From: Halomonas ventosae
GTDB lineage: Bacteria; Pseudomonadota; Gammaproteobacteria; Pseudomonadales; Halomonadaceae
Direction: 5' to 3'
Assembly: GCF_004363555.1 (NCBI RefSeq)
Contig: NZ_SNZJ01000006.1
Coordinates: forward strand, 158,574-222,573
Length of the DNA: 64,000 bases
In this document: in pieces, positions 28,023-36,477 of the stretch
How the letters are laid out: every line of letters begins with the position of its first letter
How positions within the stretch are numbered: position 1 is the first letter of the stretch
The notes under the pieces: generated by a model
What the model was told of the DNA's origin: nothing
The model's database searches: none
The model's input: the letters and a program-made list of their open reading frames with translations, nothing else
Made by a program: the position numbers and the translations under genes

Positions 28023-29305
28023 TGCTGGATGCCACCGAAAGACGCATCGTCGCCGCCTGCGAGGCGCTGATGGACGACACCCTGGCGCTGACCCGAGACC
28101 TGGTGCGCGGCTACAGCGTGCTGGGCCAGGAGCACGGGGCGCTGGACACCATGGAGGCCTGCCTCGAGCGACTCGACCTGCCGGCCACCCGGGTGCCACT
28201 GGACGCCCCGGGCTTTGCCGAGCACCCCCACCGGGCGCCCACCGAGTGGGACAACGCCGGGCGCTACAATCTGGTTTCGCGGCTCAACCCCGAGGCCAAG
28301 GGCCCGCACCTGGTGTTCAACGGCCACCTGGACGTGGTGCCCGCCGAGCCCACCGACATGTGGACCCGCCCGCCCTGGGAGCCCTGGGAACGGGACGGCT
28401 GGCTCTACGGCCGCGGCGCCGGCGACATGAAGGCCGGCATCGCCGCCATGGTGATGGCGGTGGTGGCAGTGCGCCGGGCCGGGGCGACCATCGACTTCCC
28501 CCTGACCCTGCAGACGGTGATCGAGGAGGAGTGCACCGGCAACGGCGCCCTGGCCTGCCTGCATCAGGGCTACGGCGGCGACTTCGTGCTGATCCCCGAA
28601 CCCTTCGGCGCACAGATCTACAGCGGCCAGGTGGGCGTGCTGTGGTTCCGCATGCGCCTCGACGGGGTGCCGGCCCACGTGCTCGACACTGCCGCCGGCC
28701 GCAATGCCATCGAGACCCTGCAGGCGTACCTGCCGGCGCTCAAGGCGCTGGAGACGGAAATCAACGCCCTGCCGCGCCCGGCGCCCTACGAAGGCCACCC
28801 CCACCCCTTCAACCTCAGCATCGGCAGGATCGAGGGGGGCAACTGGGCCTCCAGCGTGCCGGCCCATGCCGTGCTCGAGGGGCGTGTCGGCTTCCCCCCG
28901 GGCATGTCCCCGGACGACGCCATGGAACGGGTGCGCGAGGCGATCGCTACCCGCCACGCCGAACTCGACGACGACACCCCGCCCCCCCGGGTGAGCTTCC
29001 ACGGCTTCCGCTCCGAAGGGCACCTGGTCGACCTGGACACCCCCGGTATCCGGCTGCTCTCGGCATGCCACGAGGCGCTGCTCGGGGAGCCGCCGGCCCA
29101 CTACCTCTCCACCTGCACCACCGACCTGCGCGCCTTCCATGTCTCAGGGGAGATCAACGGCACCTGCTACGGCCCGGTGGCACAGCGCATCCACGGCGTG
29201 GACGAGTGCGTGGAGATCGACTCCATCCGCCACGTGCTGACCACCTATGCGCTCTTCCTCCACCGCTGGGGACAGCAGGCCACACAAGAGGAGCCGAGCG
29301 CATGA
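28022..29305 (+). CDS. M20-family (ArgE/DapE-like) deacylase
   Basis: 427 residues, di-zinc amidohydrolase. Metal-binding residues are visible in LVFNGHLDVVP (His-x-Asp), GRGAGDMKAG (bridging Asp), IEEECTGNG (catalytic and ligand Glu), the LIPEP segment and a C-terminal His in GPVAQRIHGVDE. A dimerisation lid domain lies in the middle. Such enzymes remove N-acyl groups from amino acids in the cytoplasm. Inside an operon for transamination and thiolysis, it probably frees the amino group of an imported N-acyl amino acid before the aminotransferase acts. Start and stop overlap both neighbours. Confidence 0.87.
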   Translation: MLDATERRIVAACEALMDDTLALTRDLVRGYSVLGQEHGALDTMEACLERLDLPATRVPLDAPGFAEHPHRAPTEWDNAGRYNLVSRLNPEAKGPHLVFNGHLDVVPAEPTDMWTRPPWEPWERDGWLYGRGAGDMKAGIAAMVMAVVAVRRAGATIDFPLTLQTVIEEECTGNGALACLHQGYGGDFVLIPEPFGAQIYSGQVGVLWFRMRLDGVPAHVLDTAAGRNAIETLQAYLPALKALETEINALPRPAPYEGHPHPFNLSIGRIEGGNWASSVPAHAVLEGRVGFPPGMSPDDAMERVREAIATRHAELDDDTPPPRVSFHGFRSEGHLVDLDTPGIRLLSACHEALLGEPPAHYLSTCTTDLRAFHVSGEINGTCYGPVAQRIHGVDECVEIDSIRHVLTTYALFLHRWGQQATQEEPSA

Positions 29306-30492
29306 GAGACGCCTATCTGGCCGACTACGCCCGCAGTGCCTTTACCCGCGCCCATCCCCGCAAGCCGGAGGTGGACGCCTGGGCCGATACCCGCGGCGAC
29401 GCCCTGCTGGCCGGCGTGATCGACGCCCTGCTCGAACGCCAGGACCTCGACGGCGCCGCCGTGGAAGACCTGAGTGTGGGCTGCGCCCTGCCGGTAAAGG
29501 AGCAGTGGGGCTTCGGCGGCCGCTATCCGCTGTGGCTCGCCGAGCGCCTGGGCGAGCGGGGCCGCGGCTGCGCCAGCCGCCAGGTCGACCAGCAGTGCGG
29601 GTCGGGGCTGGCCGCCCTGCGCAGCACTGCACGGGAGATACAGGCCGGCGCCACCGAGGTGGGCATCGCCGGCGGCTTCGAGAACATGACCCGGGTCCCC
29701 ATGGGGCCGGCGCTCTTCAAGGAGGGCGTGCTGACCAGCCCGACCGTGCTGCACAAGGCCCCCTGGCTCGAGCTCGACGTGGCCCTGAACATGGGCCTGA
29801 CCGCCGAGCGCCTGGCCGATTCCGCGGGCATCGGGCGCGAGGCCATGGACGCCTTCGCCCTGGCCTCCCACCGACGGGCCGCGGCGGCCGATGCCGCGGG
29901 ACGCTTCGACGGCGAGCGCCTGGTCCTGGCCAACGCCGAGGGCGAACCGGTCGCCCGGGACGCCAATATCCGCGCCGACACCAGTGCCGAGCGGTTGGCC
30001 GGCCTCGACCCGGTGTTCCTGGCAGGCGGCCGCGTGACCGCCGGCAACAGTTCGCCGCTCACCTCCGGGGCCGCCGCCGCCCTGCTGATGTCCGAGCACG
30101 CCCTGGCGCGCCATGACGCCACGCCCCTGGCCCGGGTGGTGGGCGTAGCCGATTGCGGGGTCGCCCCGCAGCGAATGGGCGCCGGAGCGGCCGCCGCCAT
30201 TCGCCGCGTGCTGCAGCAGACCGGCCTCCACGTCGAGGATATCGATATCTGGGAGATCAACGAGGCCTTCGCCACCGTGCCGCTGCACGCCATGGGTGAG
30301 CTGGCACTGGACCCCGAGCGCGTCAACGTCTGGGGCGGCGCCCTGGCGCTGGGCCATCCGCTCGGCGCCACCGGCATCCGGCTCGCCGGCACCCTGGCAC
30401 GCATTCTGCCAGTCGAAGGCAGGCGCTACGGCTGTGCGGCCGCCTGCATCGGTGGTGGCCAGGGCATCGCCGTGATCCTCGAGCGCGTATGA
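29302..30492 (+). CDS. Acetyl-CoA acetyltransferase (thiolase)
   Basis: 396 residues, degradative-thiolase length. The acyl-accepting cysteine is in QQCGSGL (near residue 98), the NEAFA His/Asn motif and [14 protein letters not shown] follow, and the second cysteine is in AACIGGGQG. It cleaves a 3-oxoacyl-CoA to acetyl-CoA and a shortened acyl-CoA. The ATG overlaps the deacylase stop (ATGA). It closes the enzymatic part of the operon; the 187 bp to the next gene hold no ORF that can be supported. Confidence 0.92.
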   Translation: MRDAYLADYARSAFTRAHPRKPEVDAWADTRGDALLAGVIDALLERQDLDGAAVEDLSVGCALPVKEQWGFGGRYPLWLAERLGERGRGCASRQVDQQCGSGLAALRSTAREIQAGATEVGIAGGFENMTRVPMGPALFKEGVLTSPTVLHKAPWLELDVALNMGLTAERLADSAGIGREAMDAFALASHRRAAAADAAGRFDGERLVLANAEGEPVARDANIRADTSAERLAGLDPVFLAGGRVTAGNSSPLTSGAAAALLMSEHALARHDATPLARVVGVADCGVAPQRMGAGAAAAIRRVLQQTGLHVEDIDIWEINEAFATVPLHAMGELALDPERVNVWGGALALGHPLGATGIRLAGTLARILPVEGRRYGCAAACIGGGQGIAVILERV

Positions 30493-30679
30493 CAGGTGCC
30501 ACTGGCGCCTGCTAGTTTCGAATATCCAGGTAGACGAAAAGGAGGAGACACCCCGCAAGCCGCGCGATGCGTTCCCTGGCGCCGCGGCGTCACGACCGAG
30601 AGGCGAGGCCCTTGAGCCGGCTTCGGTCAGCACGACACCATCGATATACCACCATCACCAACAACAAGCAGGCACTGAC

Positions 30680-31483
30680 ATGACAATGCACAAGAAACCC
30701 TTTGTTCGCCCCCTCATCGGCACCCTGGCACTGCTGGGTGCCGTCACCCTCGCCACCCTCCCCGCCCAGGCGCGGGACCTCCCGGAGATCCAGGAGGATG
30801 TCTTCCAGGTCGCCAACTCCGGCGCCTACCCTCCCTTCAGCTTCGTGAACACCGACGGTGAGCTGGTCGGCTTCGATGTGGATATCGCCGAGGCCCTGGC
30901 CGAGAAGATGGGCGTCGAGGTCAACATCCAGACCTCGCCCTGGAACGGCATCGTCGCCGCCCTGGCCGGCGGTCGCTTCGACGCCTGCATCTGCAGCATG
31001 AGCGCCACCGAGGAGCGCCAGAAGGCGGTCGATTTCACCGATCCCTACTACAGCTCCGGCCTCTCCATCTGGGTGCGGGAAGAGACCGACGACGTCTCGA
31101 GCATCGCCGACTTCGAGGGCAAGCGGGTCGGCTCGACCCTTGGCGAGACGGGCAACCAGTGGGCCACCGAGAAGGCCGAGGGGCGCTGGCGCAACCAGAC
31201 CTTCCAGGGGCTGCCGGACATGCTCAACGCCCTCACCACCGGGCGCATCGACGTGATGGTGGCCGATGACATCCCGGTCTACGTGGCGCTCAACGAGGAC
31301 GACCTCCCCATCAAGCAGGTCGACGTCGGCGAGCTGCCGCGCTTCCCGGCCGCCATCGCGGTCCAGAAGGGCTCACCGAAGCTCAAGGCGGCGCTCAACG
31401 AGGCGCTGGCCGAGATCCGCGCCGACGGCACCTACCAGGAGATCGTCGACACCTGGATCGGCGCAGGCGTCGACTTCAACTGA
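30680..31483 (+). CDS. Polar amino acid ABC transporter, substrate-binding protein
   Basis: 267 residues: signal peptide (hydrophobic LIGTLALLGAVTLATLPAQA), then a family 3 solute-binding domain with SGAYPPFSFVNTDGELVGFDVDIA and the binding-site pair FDACICSMSATEERQK. Periplasmic receptor of the importer encoded downstream. Two ATGs (30680, 30686) are possible. It is placed right after the catabolic enzymes and is likely expressed with them; a GC hairpin after the gene may favour excess receptor over the membrane subunits. Confidence 0.9.
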   Translation: MTMHKKPFVRPLIGTLALLGAVTLATLPAQARDLPEIQEDVFQVANSGAYPPFSFVNTDGELVGFDVDIAEALAEKMGVEVNIQTSPWNGIVAALAGGRFDACICSMSATEERQKAVDFTDPYYSSGLSIWVREETDDVSSIADFEGKRVGSTLGETGNQWATEKAEGRWRNQTFQGLPDMLNALTTGRIDVMVADDIPVYVALNEDDLPIKQVDVGELPRFPAAIAVQKGSPKLKAALNEALAEIRADGTYQEIVDTWIGAGVDFN

Positions 31484-31489
31484 GGCCGT

Positions 31490-31516
31490 GGCCCCGGCAG
31501 GCGCACGGCCGGGGCC
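31490..31516 (+). other. GC-rich hairpin between receptor and permease genes
   Basis: GGCCCCGGC, 9-nt loop, GCCGGGGCC: a perfect 9-bp stem seven bases after the receptor gene stop, with no T tract. Position and shape match mRNA 3'-protecting or attenuating hairpins common in ABC importer operons. Confidence 0.65.
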
Positions 31517-31564
31517 TCGTCGCCTCGACCCGCCACGACAATCCCAACGCAGGGTCACAGGACC

Positions 31565-32221
31565 ATGGACTTCAACCTGATGATCGACATCACGCCGCTG
31601 CTGGTAAAGGCGGCGTGGGTCACCGTCGACATTTCCGCCCGCGCGCTGTTCTTCGGCTTCTTCATTGCCGCGGCGCTGGTGGTCATGAGGACTGCCCGCC
31701 TGCCGCCGCTGCGCTGGCTGGCCCGCGCCTATATCAGCGTGGTGCGCGGCACCCCCTATTTCGTGCAGCTGCTGCTGGTCTTCTACGGCGGCCCGGCGAT
31801 CGGCCTTCGCCTGGACCCCTTCACCTGCGGGGTGGTGGTGGGTGCCTTCAACATCGGGGCCTACATGAGCGAGGCCATGCGCGGCGCCATCGAGTCGGTG
31901 GAGAGCGGCCAGAACGAGGCCTCGCGCTCCCTGGGCTTTGGGCGCCTGGCCACGCTGCGCTACATCATCCTGCCCCAGGCGGCCGGCCTGATGATCCGCT
32001 CCATCGGGGTGCTCGCCATCATCCTGGTCAAGAACTCCTCGCTGGTCTCGATCATCTCGGTGGTCGAGCTGACCTACCAGGCGCAGCGCCTGATCGGCTC
32101 CACCTACAAGCCCCTGGAGGTCTTCACGCTCAGCGCGCTGATGTACATCGTGATCATCTACGCCGTCATGGGCATGGTCGAGTTCCTCTATCGCCGGGCC
32201 ACTCGCTACACCTTCCGATAG
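31565..32221 (+). CDS. Polar amino acid ABC transporter permease 1
   Basis: 218 residues, HisMQ/GlnP family, with about five transmembrane helices and the EAA loop [22 protein letters not shown] that docks the ATPase. The hallmark RGTPYFVQLLLVFYGGPA occurs near residue 60. It forms the membrane channel with the next permease. Confidence 0.9.
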   Translation: MDFNLMIDITPLLVKAAWVTVDISARALFFGFFIAAALVVMRTARLPPLRWLARAYISVVRGTPYFVQLLLVFYGGPAIGLRLDPFTCGVVVGAFNIGAYMSEAMRGAIESVESGQNEASRSLGFGRLATLRYIILPQAAGLMIRSIGVLAIILVKNSSLVSIISVVELTYQAQRLIGSTYKPLEVFTLSALMYIVIIYAVMGMVEFLYRRATRYTFR

Positions 32222-32246
32222 GCTTGACCACCATCAGGACACTCTC

Positions 32247-32900
32247 ATGGAATTCGACTTCACCCCCGTCATCGACTACTTCCCCACCCTGCTCAAGGGG
32301 GTGGGCGTCACCCTGCTGATCGGCCTGGCGGTCGCCCTGCTGTCGATCCTCGGCGGCCAGCTGGTGGCGGTGATCTCGCTCTACACCCGCAAGGTGGTGA
32401 ACTGGCCGCTGCGCTTCTTCATCTGGCTGTTCATGACCACCCCGCTGCTGCTGCAGCTCTACTTCCTCTACTTCGGCCTCGGCGAGCTGATCCTGATCCC
32501 GGCCATCGTGGTGGGGATCCTGGGACTCGGCTTCCACTACATGGCCTACAACGCCGACATCTTCATGGCCACCATCCGCTCGGTCTCGAGCGGCCAGTAC
32601 GAGGCGTCGCGCTCACTGGGCTTCGGCCACCTGCGAACACTGCTCTACATCATCCTGCCCCAGGCCTTCTATCGCGCCCTGCCGCAGCTCAGCAACAACA
32701 TGATCATCATGGTGAAGGATATCGCGGTGCTCTCCGCCATCGGCATCGGCGAGCTGGTGTACGTCTCCCAGTACGCGATCAGCATCACCTTCCGGCCCTT
32801 CGAGTTCTACATCACCATCGCCGTGATCTACTACCTGATCAACCTGATGATGGAGGCCGGCCAGTCGTGGATCGAACGCCGCGCCGCCTACCGCCGCTAA
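32247..32900 (+). CDS. Polar amino acid ABC transporter permease 2
   Basis: 217 residues, HisMQ family, second channel subunit. The EAA loop is [22 protein letters not shown]; the first permease has nearly the same loop, as expected for a heterodimer derived by duplication. [17 protein letters not shown] replaces the more usual RGTP segment. It starts 25 bp after the first permease. Confidence 0.9.
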   Translation: MEFDFTPVIDYFPTLLKGVGVTLLIGLAVALLSILGGQLVAVISLYTRKVVNWPLRFFIWLFMTTPLLLQLYFLYFGLGELILIPAIVVGILGLGFHYMAYNADIFMATIRSVSSGQYEASRSLGFGHLRTLLYIILPQAFYRALPQLSNNMIIMVKDIAVLSAIGIGELVYVSQYAISITFRPFEFYITIAVIYYLINLMMEAGQSWIERRAAYRR

Positions 32901-32922
32901 CCCCTACCGACGAGGTTTACGC

Positions 32923-33702
32923 ATGACACAGACGACAGACACGCCGATGGTCGAGCTCAAGGGGGTCAAGAAGCGCTTCGGTGACCTCGAGGTGCTCAAG
33001 GGCATCGATCTCAGGGTGGACCGCGGCAAGATCATCTCCATCATCGGCCCGTCGGGCTCGGGCAAGAGCACCCTGCTGCGCTCCATCAACAACCTGGAGG
33101 TGATCGACGAGGGGCAGATCCTGCTCGATGGCGTGCAGGTGAACCGCCCCGACCTCAAGGGGATGGCCTTCGAGAGGCATATCAACCATATCCGTCAGAA
33201 CATGGGCATGGTGTTCCAGCACTTCAATCTCTTCCCGCACATGTCGACGCTGGACAACGTGACCCTGGCCCCGCGCAAGCTGAAGGGCATGGAGACGAAG
33301 AGTGCCCGGGAGCTGGGCATGGAGCTGCTCGAGCGGGTGGGGCTGGCAGACAAGGCCCAGGCCTACCCGAGCTCGCTCTCCGGCGGGCAGAAGCAGCGAG
33401 TGGCGATCGCCCGGGCGCTGGCCATGCGTCCCAAGGTGATGCTGTTCGACGAGGCCACCTCGGCGCTGGACCCGGAGCTGGTGGAAGAGGTGAACCAGGT
33501 GATGAAGGGCCTGGCCGAGGAGCACATGACCATGCTGATCGTCACCCACGAGATGGGCTTCGCGCGTGACGTCTCCGACTGGGCGATGTTCATGGACGGC
33601 GGCGTGGTGGTCGAGGCCAACACCCCGGAGCACCTGTTCAGCCATCCCGACCAGGAACGCACCCAGCACTTCCTGCGCAAGCACCTGGGCGCACAGGCCT
33701 GA
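32923..33702 (+). CDS. Polar amino acid ABC transporter ATP-binding protein
   Basis: 259 residues, GlnQ/HisP type. Walker [10 protein letters not shown] (near residue 44), Q-loop [10 protein letters not shown], signature LSGGQKQR, Walker [13 protein letters not shown] and the switch histidine in IVTHEM are all intact. It energises the two-permease importer and completes the operon that starts at 25311. GAGG precedes the ATG. Confidence 0.93.
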   Translation: MTQTTDTPMVELKGVKKRFGDLEVLKGIDLRVDRGKIISIIGPSGSGKSTLLRSINNLEVIDEGQILLDGVQVNRPDLKGMAFERHINHIRQNMGMVFQHFNLFPHMSTLDNVTLAPRKLKGMETKSARELGMELLERVGLADKAQAYPSSLSGGQKQRVAIARALAMRPKVMLFDEATSALDPELVEEVNQVMKGLAEEHMTMLIVTHEMGFARDVSDWAMFMDGGVVVEANTPEHLFSHPDQERTQHFLRKHLGAQA

Positions 33703-33849
33703 GGTAATGCCTGTTCCAGCAGCCGCGCATCGTCGCCGCTCCTCTCTCGCCGGGCCTGTTCGAGGAGCGTGGGCAGGTCCGCCACTTCGAGACCGTCGCG
33801 CCCTTTACGCTGGATGTCGAAGGCGAGCTCAACGTTCTGTCGACCCGGC
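33703..33849. other. Short non-genic stretch with possible coding remnant
   Basis: The 147 bp between the convergent ATPase and DUF533 genes keeps coding-like composition on both strands. On the plus strand a frame reads about 45 protein-like codons including PGLFEERGQVRHFETVAP, with no start and no recognisable family. It may be the tail of a deleted gene, or chance in GC-rich DNA. No terminator hairpin was seen. Confidence 0.3.
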
Positions 33850-34569
33850 TCAGGCCCCCAGCGCCTGGCGCTCGAGCTCCTGCCTCATGCCGTCGTCCAG
33901 CCCCAGCGCGCCACCCAGCTGGTCGAGCCAGGCCCGTTCCATGGGGTTCTGGTCGTCGACCACCGCCACGCTGACCAGGTACATCTCGCGGGCGGCCTGG
34001 GGGGAGTCCGCCTGCCGGGCCAGTGCCTCGGCATCCAGTGGCGCCTCGAGTTGGCGCTGCACCCAGCCGTGCAGTTCGGCATCTGCGCCCAGGCCATCGA
34101 TCTGCTCGGTGATCAGGGCGCGCTCGCGGTCATCGATATGGCCATCGGCCCGCGCCGCCATGATCACCGCCTGCAGCAGCTCCAGGCTGCGCTGCTCCCG
34201 CGCATCGCCTTGCAGTTGCTCCATGGCATGGCCTTCCCGGCTGGAGTCGGCCTGCGCATCGCCGCGTGAGTTCTGCCAGGCCTTCCAGGCCAGCATCCCG
34301 ACGCCGGCGATGGCCCCGTACTTGATGGCCTTGCCGCCCAGCTTGCGGCCACGCTTCGAGCCGACCAGCAGGCCCAGGGCACCGCCGCCGAGCAGGCTCT
34401 TCACGTCGACCCCGCTGCCCTGCCCCGACTTCCGGCCGCCGCCGCCAAGTTGCGAGGAGAGGCTGTCGATCACTCCCTGGACGTCCAGGCCGCCGCCCGA
34501 CTGGCCGCTGCCCTGCCGGCCACTGCCGGCCTGCTTCATGATCTGTTCGAGGATACGGCTCGCATTCAT
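33850..34569 (-). CDS. DUF533 / TerB-like membrane-associated protein (YebE type)
   Basis: 239 residues. The N-terminal 100 residues are Gly/Ser/Lys-rich with one hydrophobic stretch (AIKYGAIAGVGMLAWKAWQ); the C-terminal 130 form a TerB-like all-helical domain with the acidic AARADGHIDDRERALI segment. This layout is DUF533, known from E. coli YebE; function unknown, possibly envelope stress related. GGGAGCG precedes the ATG. Confidence 0.8.
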   Translation of the reverse strand: MNASRILEQIMKQAGSGRQGSGQSGGGLDVQGVIDSLSSQLGGGGRKSGQGSGVDVKSLLGGGALGLLVGSKRGRKLGGKAIKYGAIAGVGMLAWKAWQNSRGDAQADSSREGHAMEQLQGDAREQRSLELLQAVIMAARADGHIDDRERALITEQIDGLGADAELHGWVQRQLEAPLDAEALARQADSPQAAREMYLVSVAVVDDQNPMERAWLDQLGGALGLDDGMRQELERQALGA

Positions 34570-34896
34570 GGTGGTTCGCTCCCGATGACAGGCAGGAAAG
34601 GCCCCATAGGGGGGGGCTATGCCTTCATGGGAAAGAGATTAGCACCCCGCGTCACAAGGCAGGAAGCAGCAGGTCGCGTCACGCCAGACAGCGAGAGGCA
34701 TGATACGCATGACCATCAGGGCGGCAGGAAACGCATCGGTCGACGCGCCATGAGCACGCGGAACGGATGATACCGGGTTGGTATAGCCCCTGACGGGTTC
34801 GAATGTCACAAGGAGGGGATGGGGGCACCGGATCAGGCAGTCGACCAAGCCGGTGGCGATAAACGCCCTTGAATCGATTACATGTCCAGAAATGGA
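34570..34896. other. Non-coding stretch between DUF533 gene and SRP RNA gene
   Basis: No protein gene can be supported here. It contains the promoter side of the DUF533 gene and the sequence downstream of the SRP RNA gene. A GGTTCGAAT string near 34796-34804 resembles a tRNA T-loop but the flanking stem does not pair properly. Confidence 0.5.
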
Positions 34897-35006
34897 GGCA
34901 GCCCCGACAGCCACATCCCGGCACACGCGTCCACCACTACCGTTGCTCCCTTCCGGGCCTGGCGGGGTTTGCGGTCTAGCGTTGCGGGAGGACCGACGGG
35001 GCCACC
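34897..35006 (-). ncRNA. ffs: 4.5S signal recognition particle RNA
   Basis: RNA partner of Ffh for co-translational targeting of membrane proteins. The minus strand contains the conserved core: CCCGCAACGCTA on the 5' side, the tetraloop region with GGCCCGGAAGGGAGCA, and GGACGCGTGTGCCGGGATGTGGCTG on the 3' side (interrupted here only by description). These correspond in order to the E. coli ffs sequence, and the ends GGTGGCCCCG and CGGGGCTGCC can pair. Ends are set by that pairing and may be off by a few bases. It is the short gammaproteobacterial form without an Alu domain. Confidence 0.93.
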
Positions 35007-35067
35007 ACAGCAGGATGCCAGAGGCATCTCGCTCGAGGTCGGCGCAGGCCGGCATCGAGCGGGGCGC

Positions 35068-35096
35068 ACTATATCAATGCCCGGCCCCGGCCACAA
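35068..35096 (-). promoter_or_regulatory. Candidate promoter of ffs
   Basis: Minus strand TTGTGG (35096-35091), 17-bp spacer, TATAGT (35073-35068). The predicted start near 35061 gives a leader of about 55 nt that would have to be removed, as RNase P does for the E. coli 4.5S precursor. Confidence 0.5.
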
Positions 35097-35207
35097 GGGC
35101 CGAGCTGTTCGGCCCGGCTGGCCGACGCCACAAGGATGAGGAAATCGCTTTGCTCGTGTATGGTGAATGAACAATTTACGCCAGGTACCTAATCACGGAG
35201 GCGCACC

Positions 35208-36431
35208 ATGAAGAAGGATCCGAACAAGGGCTATATCGCCCTGCTGGGCTGGAGCCTGAATGCCATCGAAGCCGCCGAGAACTTCGATCGACGCTATGTC
35301 GTGGTCGCCCCTGACTGGGCAGAGGAGTACTGCCAGAAGCACGACATCCCCTATGTGCCCTGGAACTTCGAGCGCCTGAACGACCGCTCCATGGAGATCG
35401 CCGAGACCCTCAACGAGATGGGCGTCGACGTGGCCATCCCGATGTTCGAGGAGACCGTGGAGTGGGCCGGCGCCATCAACTCGGTGCTGCTCGACAACCC
35501 GCGCCTCTATGGCCAGTCGCTGCTGCTGCGCGACAAGGCGCTGATGAAGCGTCGTGCCCAGCTAGGCGGCATCCGCGTGGGCATCTTCGAGGAGGCCCAC
35601 GACAAGGAGGACGTCGTGCGCTTCCTCAAGCGGGTCAACCAGACCCTGCTCAAGCTCGACGGCGACCCCAACGACCCCATCCACCTCAAGGCGTTCGACA
35701 AGGCCGGCTGCCTGGGCCACCGGGTGATCCGTACCCCGGACGAGGTCGATACCATCCCCGACGAGGAGTTCCCGGTGCTGATGGAGTCGCACCTGGATGG
35801 CTGGGAATTCGCCGTGGAGGCCTGGATCCATAACGGCAAGATCGTCTTCCTCAACATCTCCGAATACGTGACCCTGGGCTACTCGGTGTTCGTGCCGGCC
35901 TCGCCGGAGCTCGAAAAGTACCGTCCCCAGATCACCGCCCAGATCGAGAAGCTGATCAAGGCCTTCGATATCGAGTTCGGCCTGATCCACCCCGAGTACT
36001 TCGTCACCAACGACGGCGAGATGTACTTCGGCGAGGTCGCCTATCGTCCGCCGGGCTTCAAGGTCTTCGAACTGCTCGAGCGGGTCTACGGCTTCAATGC
36101 CTACCAGGCTTCCATGCTGGTGTTCGACCCCAAGGCCACCGACGAGGAGGTCAAGGCCTTCTTCCCGAAGGAGGTGGTGGATGCCGACGGCTACGCCGGC
36201 TGCTTCGGGGTCTATCCGCGCCGCCGCGTGGTCAGCAAGCTGGAGATTCCCGAAGAGGTCGAGGACGACCCCTACTTCGAGTCCCACGAGCTGACGCCGC
36301 CCATGGAGGAGACCGTCACCAAGCGAACCGCCTTCGGTACCCACTGGGGCCTGGTCTACTTCAAGGGCGACGAGGCGGCACGCATGAAGGAACTGCTCAA
36401 GCACATGGAAGAGCTTGATTTCTATGTCTGA
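35208..36431 (+). CDS. ATP-grasp ligase-like protein
   Basis: 407 residues, no specific family name recognised. The N-terminal part is a Rossmann-like preATP-grasp fold (YIALLGWSLNAIEAAENFDRRYVVVAP). The centre and C-terminus form an ATP-grasp core: VLMESHLDGWEFAVEAW near residue 190 and the Mg-binding strand MYFGEVAYRPPG near 275, with a C-terminal domain of about 100 residues. Such enzymes join a carboxylate to an amine or thiol using ATP. GGAGG seven bases before the ATG marks the start. It is followed after 46 bp by a large papain-like protein, with which it probably forms an operon. Substrate unknown. Confidence 0.75.
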   Translation: MKKDPNKGYIALLGWSLNAIEAAENFDRRYVVVAPDWAEEYCQKHDIPYVPWNFERLNDRSMEIAETLNEMGVDVAIPMFEETVEWAGAINSVLLDNPRLYGQSLLLRDKALMKRRAQLGGIRVGIFEEAHDKEDVVRFLKRVNQTLLKLDGDPNDPIHLKAFDKAGCLGHRVIRTPDEVDTIPDEEFPVLMESHLDGWEFAVEAWIHNGKIVFLNISEYVTLGYSVFVPASPELEKYRPQITAQIEKLIKAFDIEFGLIHPEYFVTNDGEMYFGEVAYRPPGFKVFELLERVYGFNAYQASMLVFDPKATDEEVKAFFPKEVVDADGYAGCFGVYPRRRVVSKLEIPEEVEDDPYFESHELTPPMEETVTKRTAFGTHWGLVYFKGDEAARMKELLKHMEELDFYV

Positions 36432-36477
36432 CACAGGCGTCATGGAAAATGTGACAGCCTGACGACAAGGAGTCGGC

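Noticed and set aside
28246..30492. Plus-strand frame of 748 codons that ends with the thiolase
   Set aside because: The first 350 codons are an out-of-frame reading of the M20 deacylase gene; the thiolase starts at 29302 with an ATGA overlap.
34780..34815. tRNA-like T-arm (GGTTCGAAT)
   Set aside because: Base 61 is not C, the T stem does not close properly, and no acceptor, D or anticodon arms fit around it.
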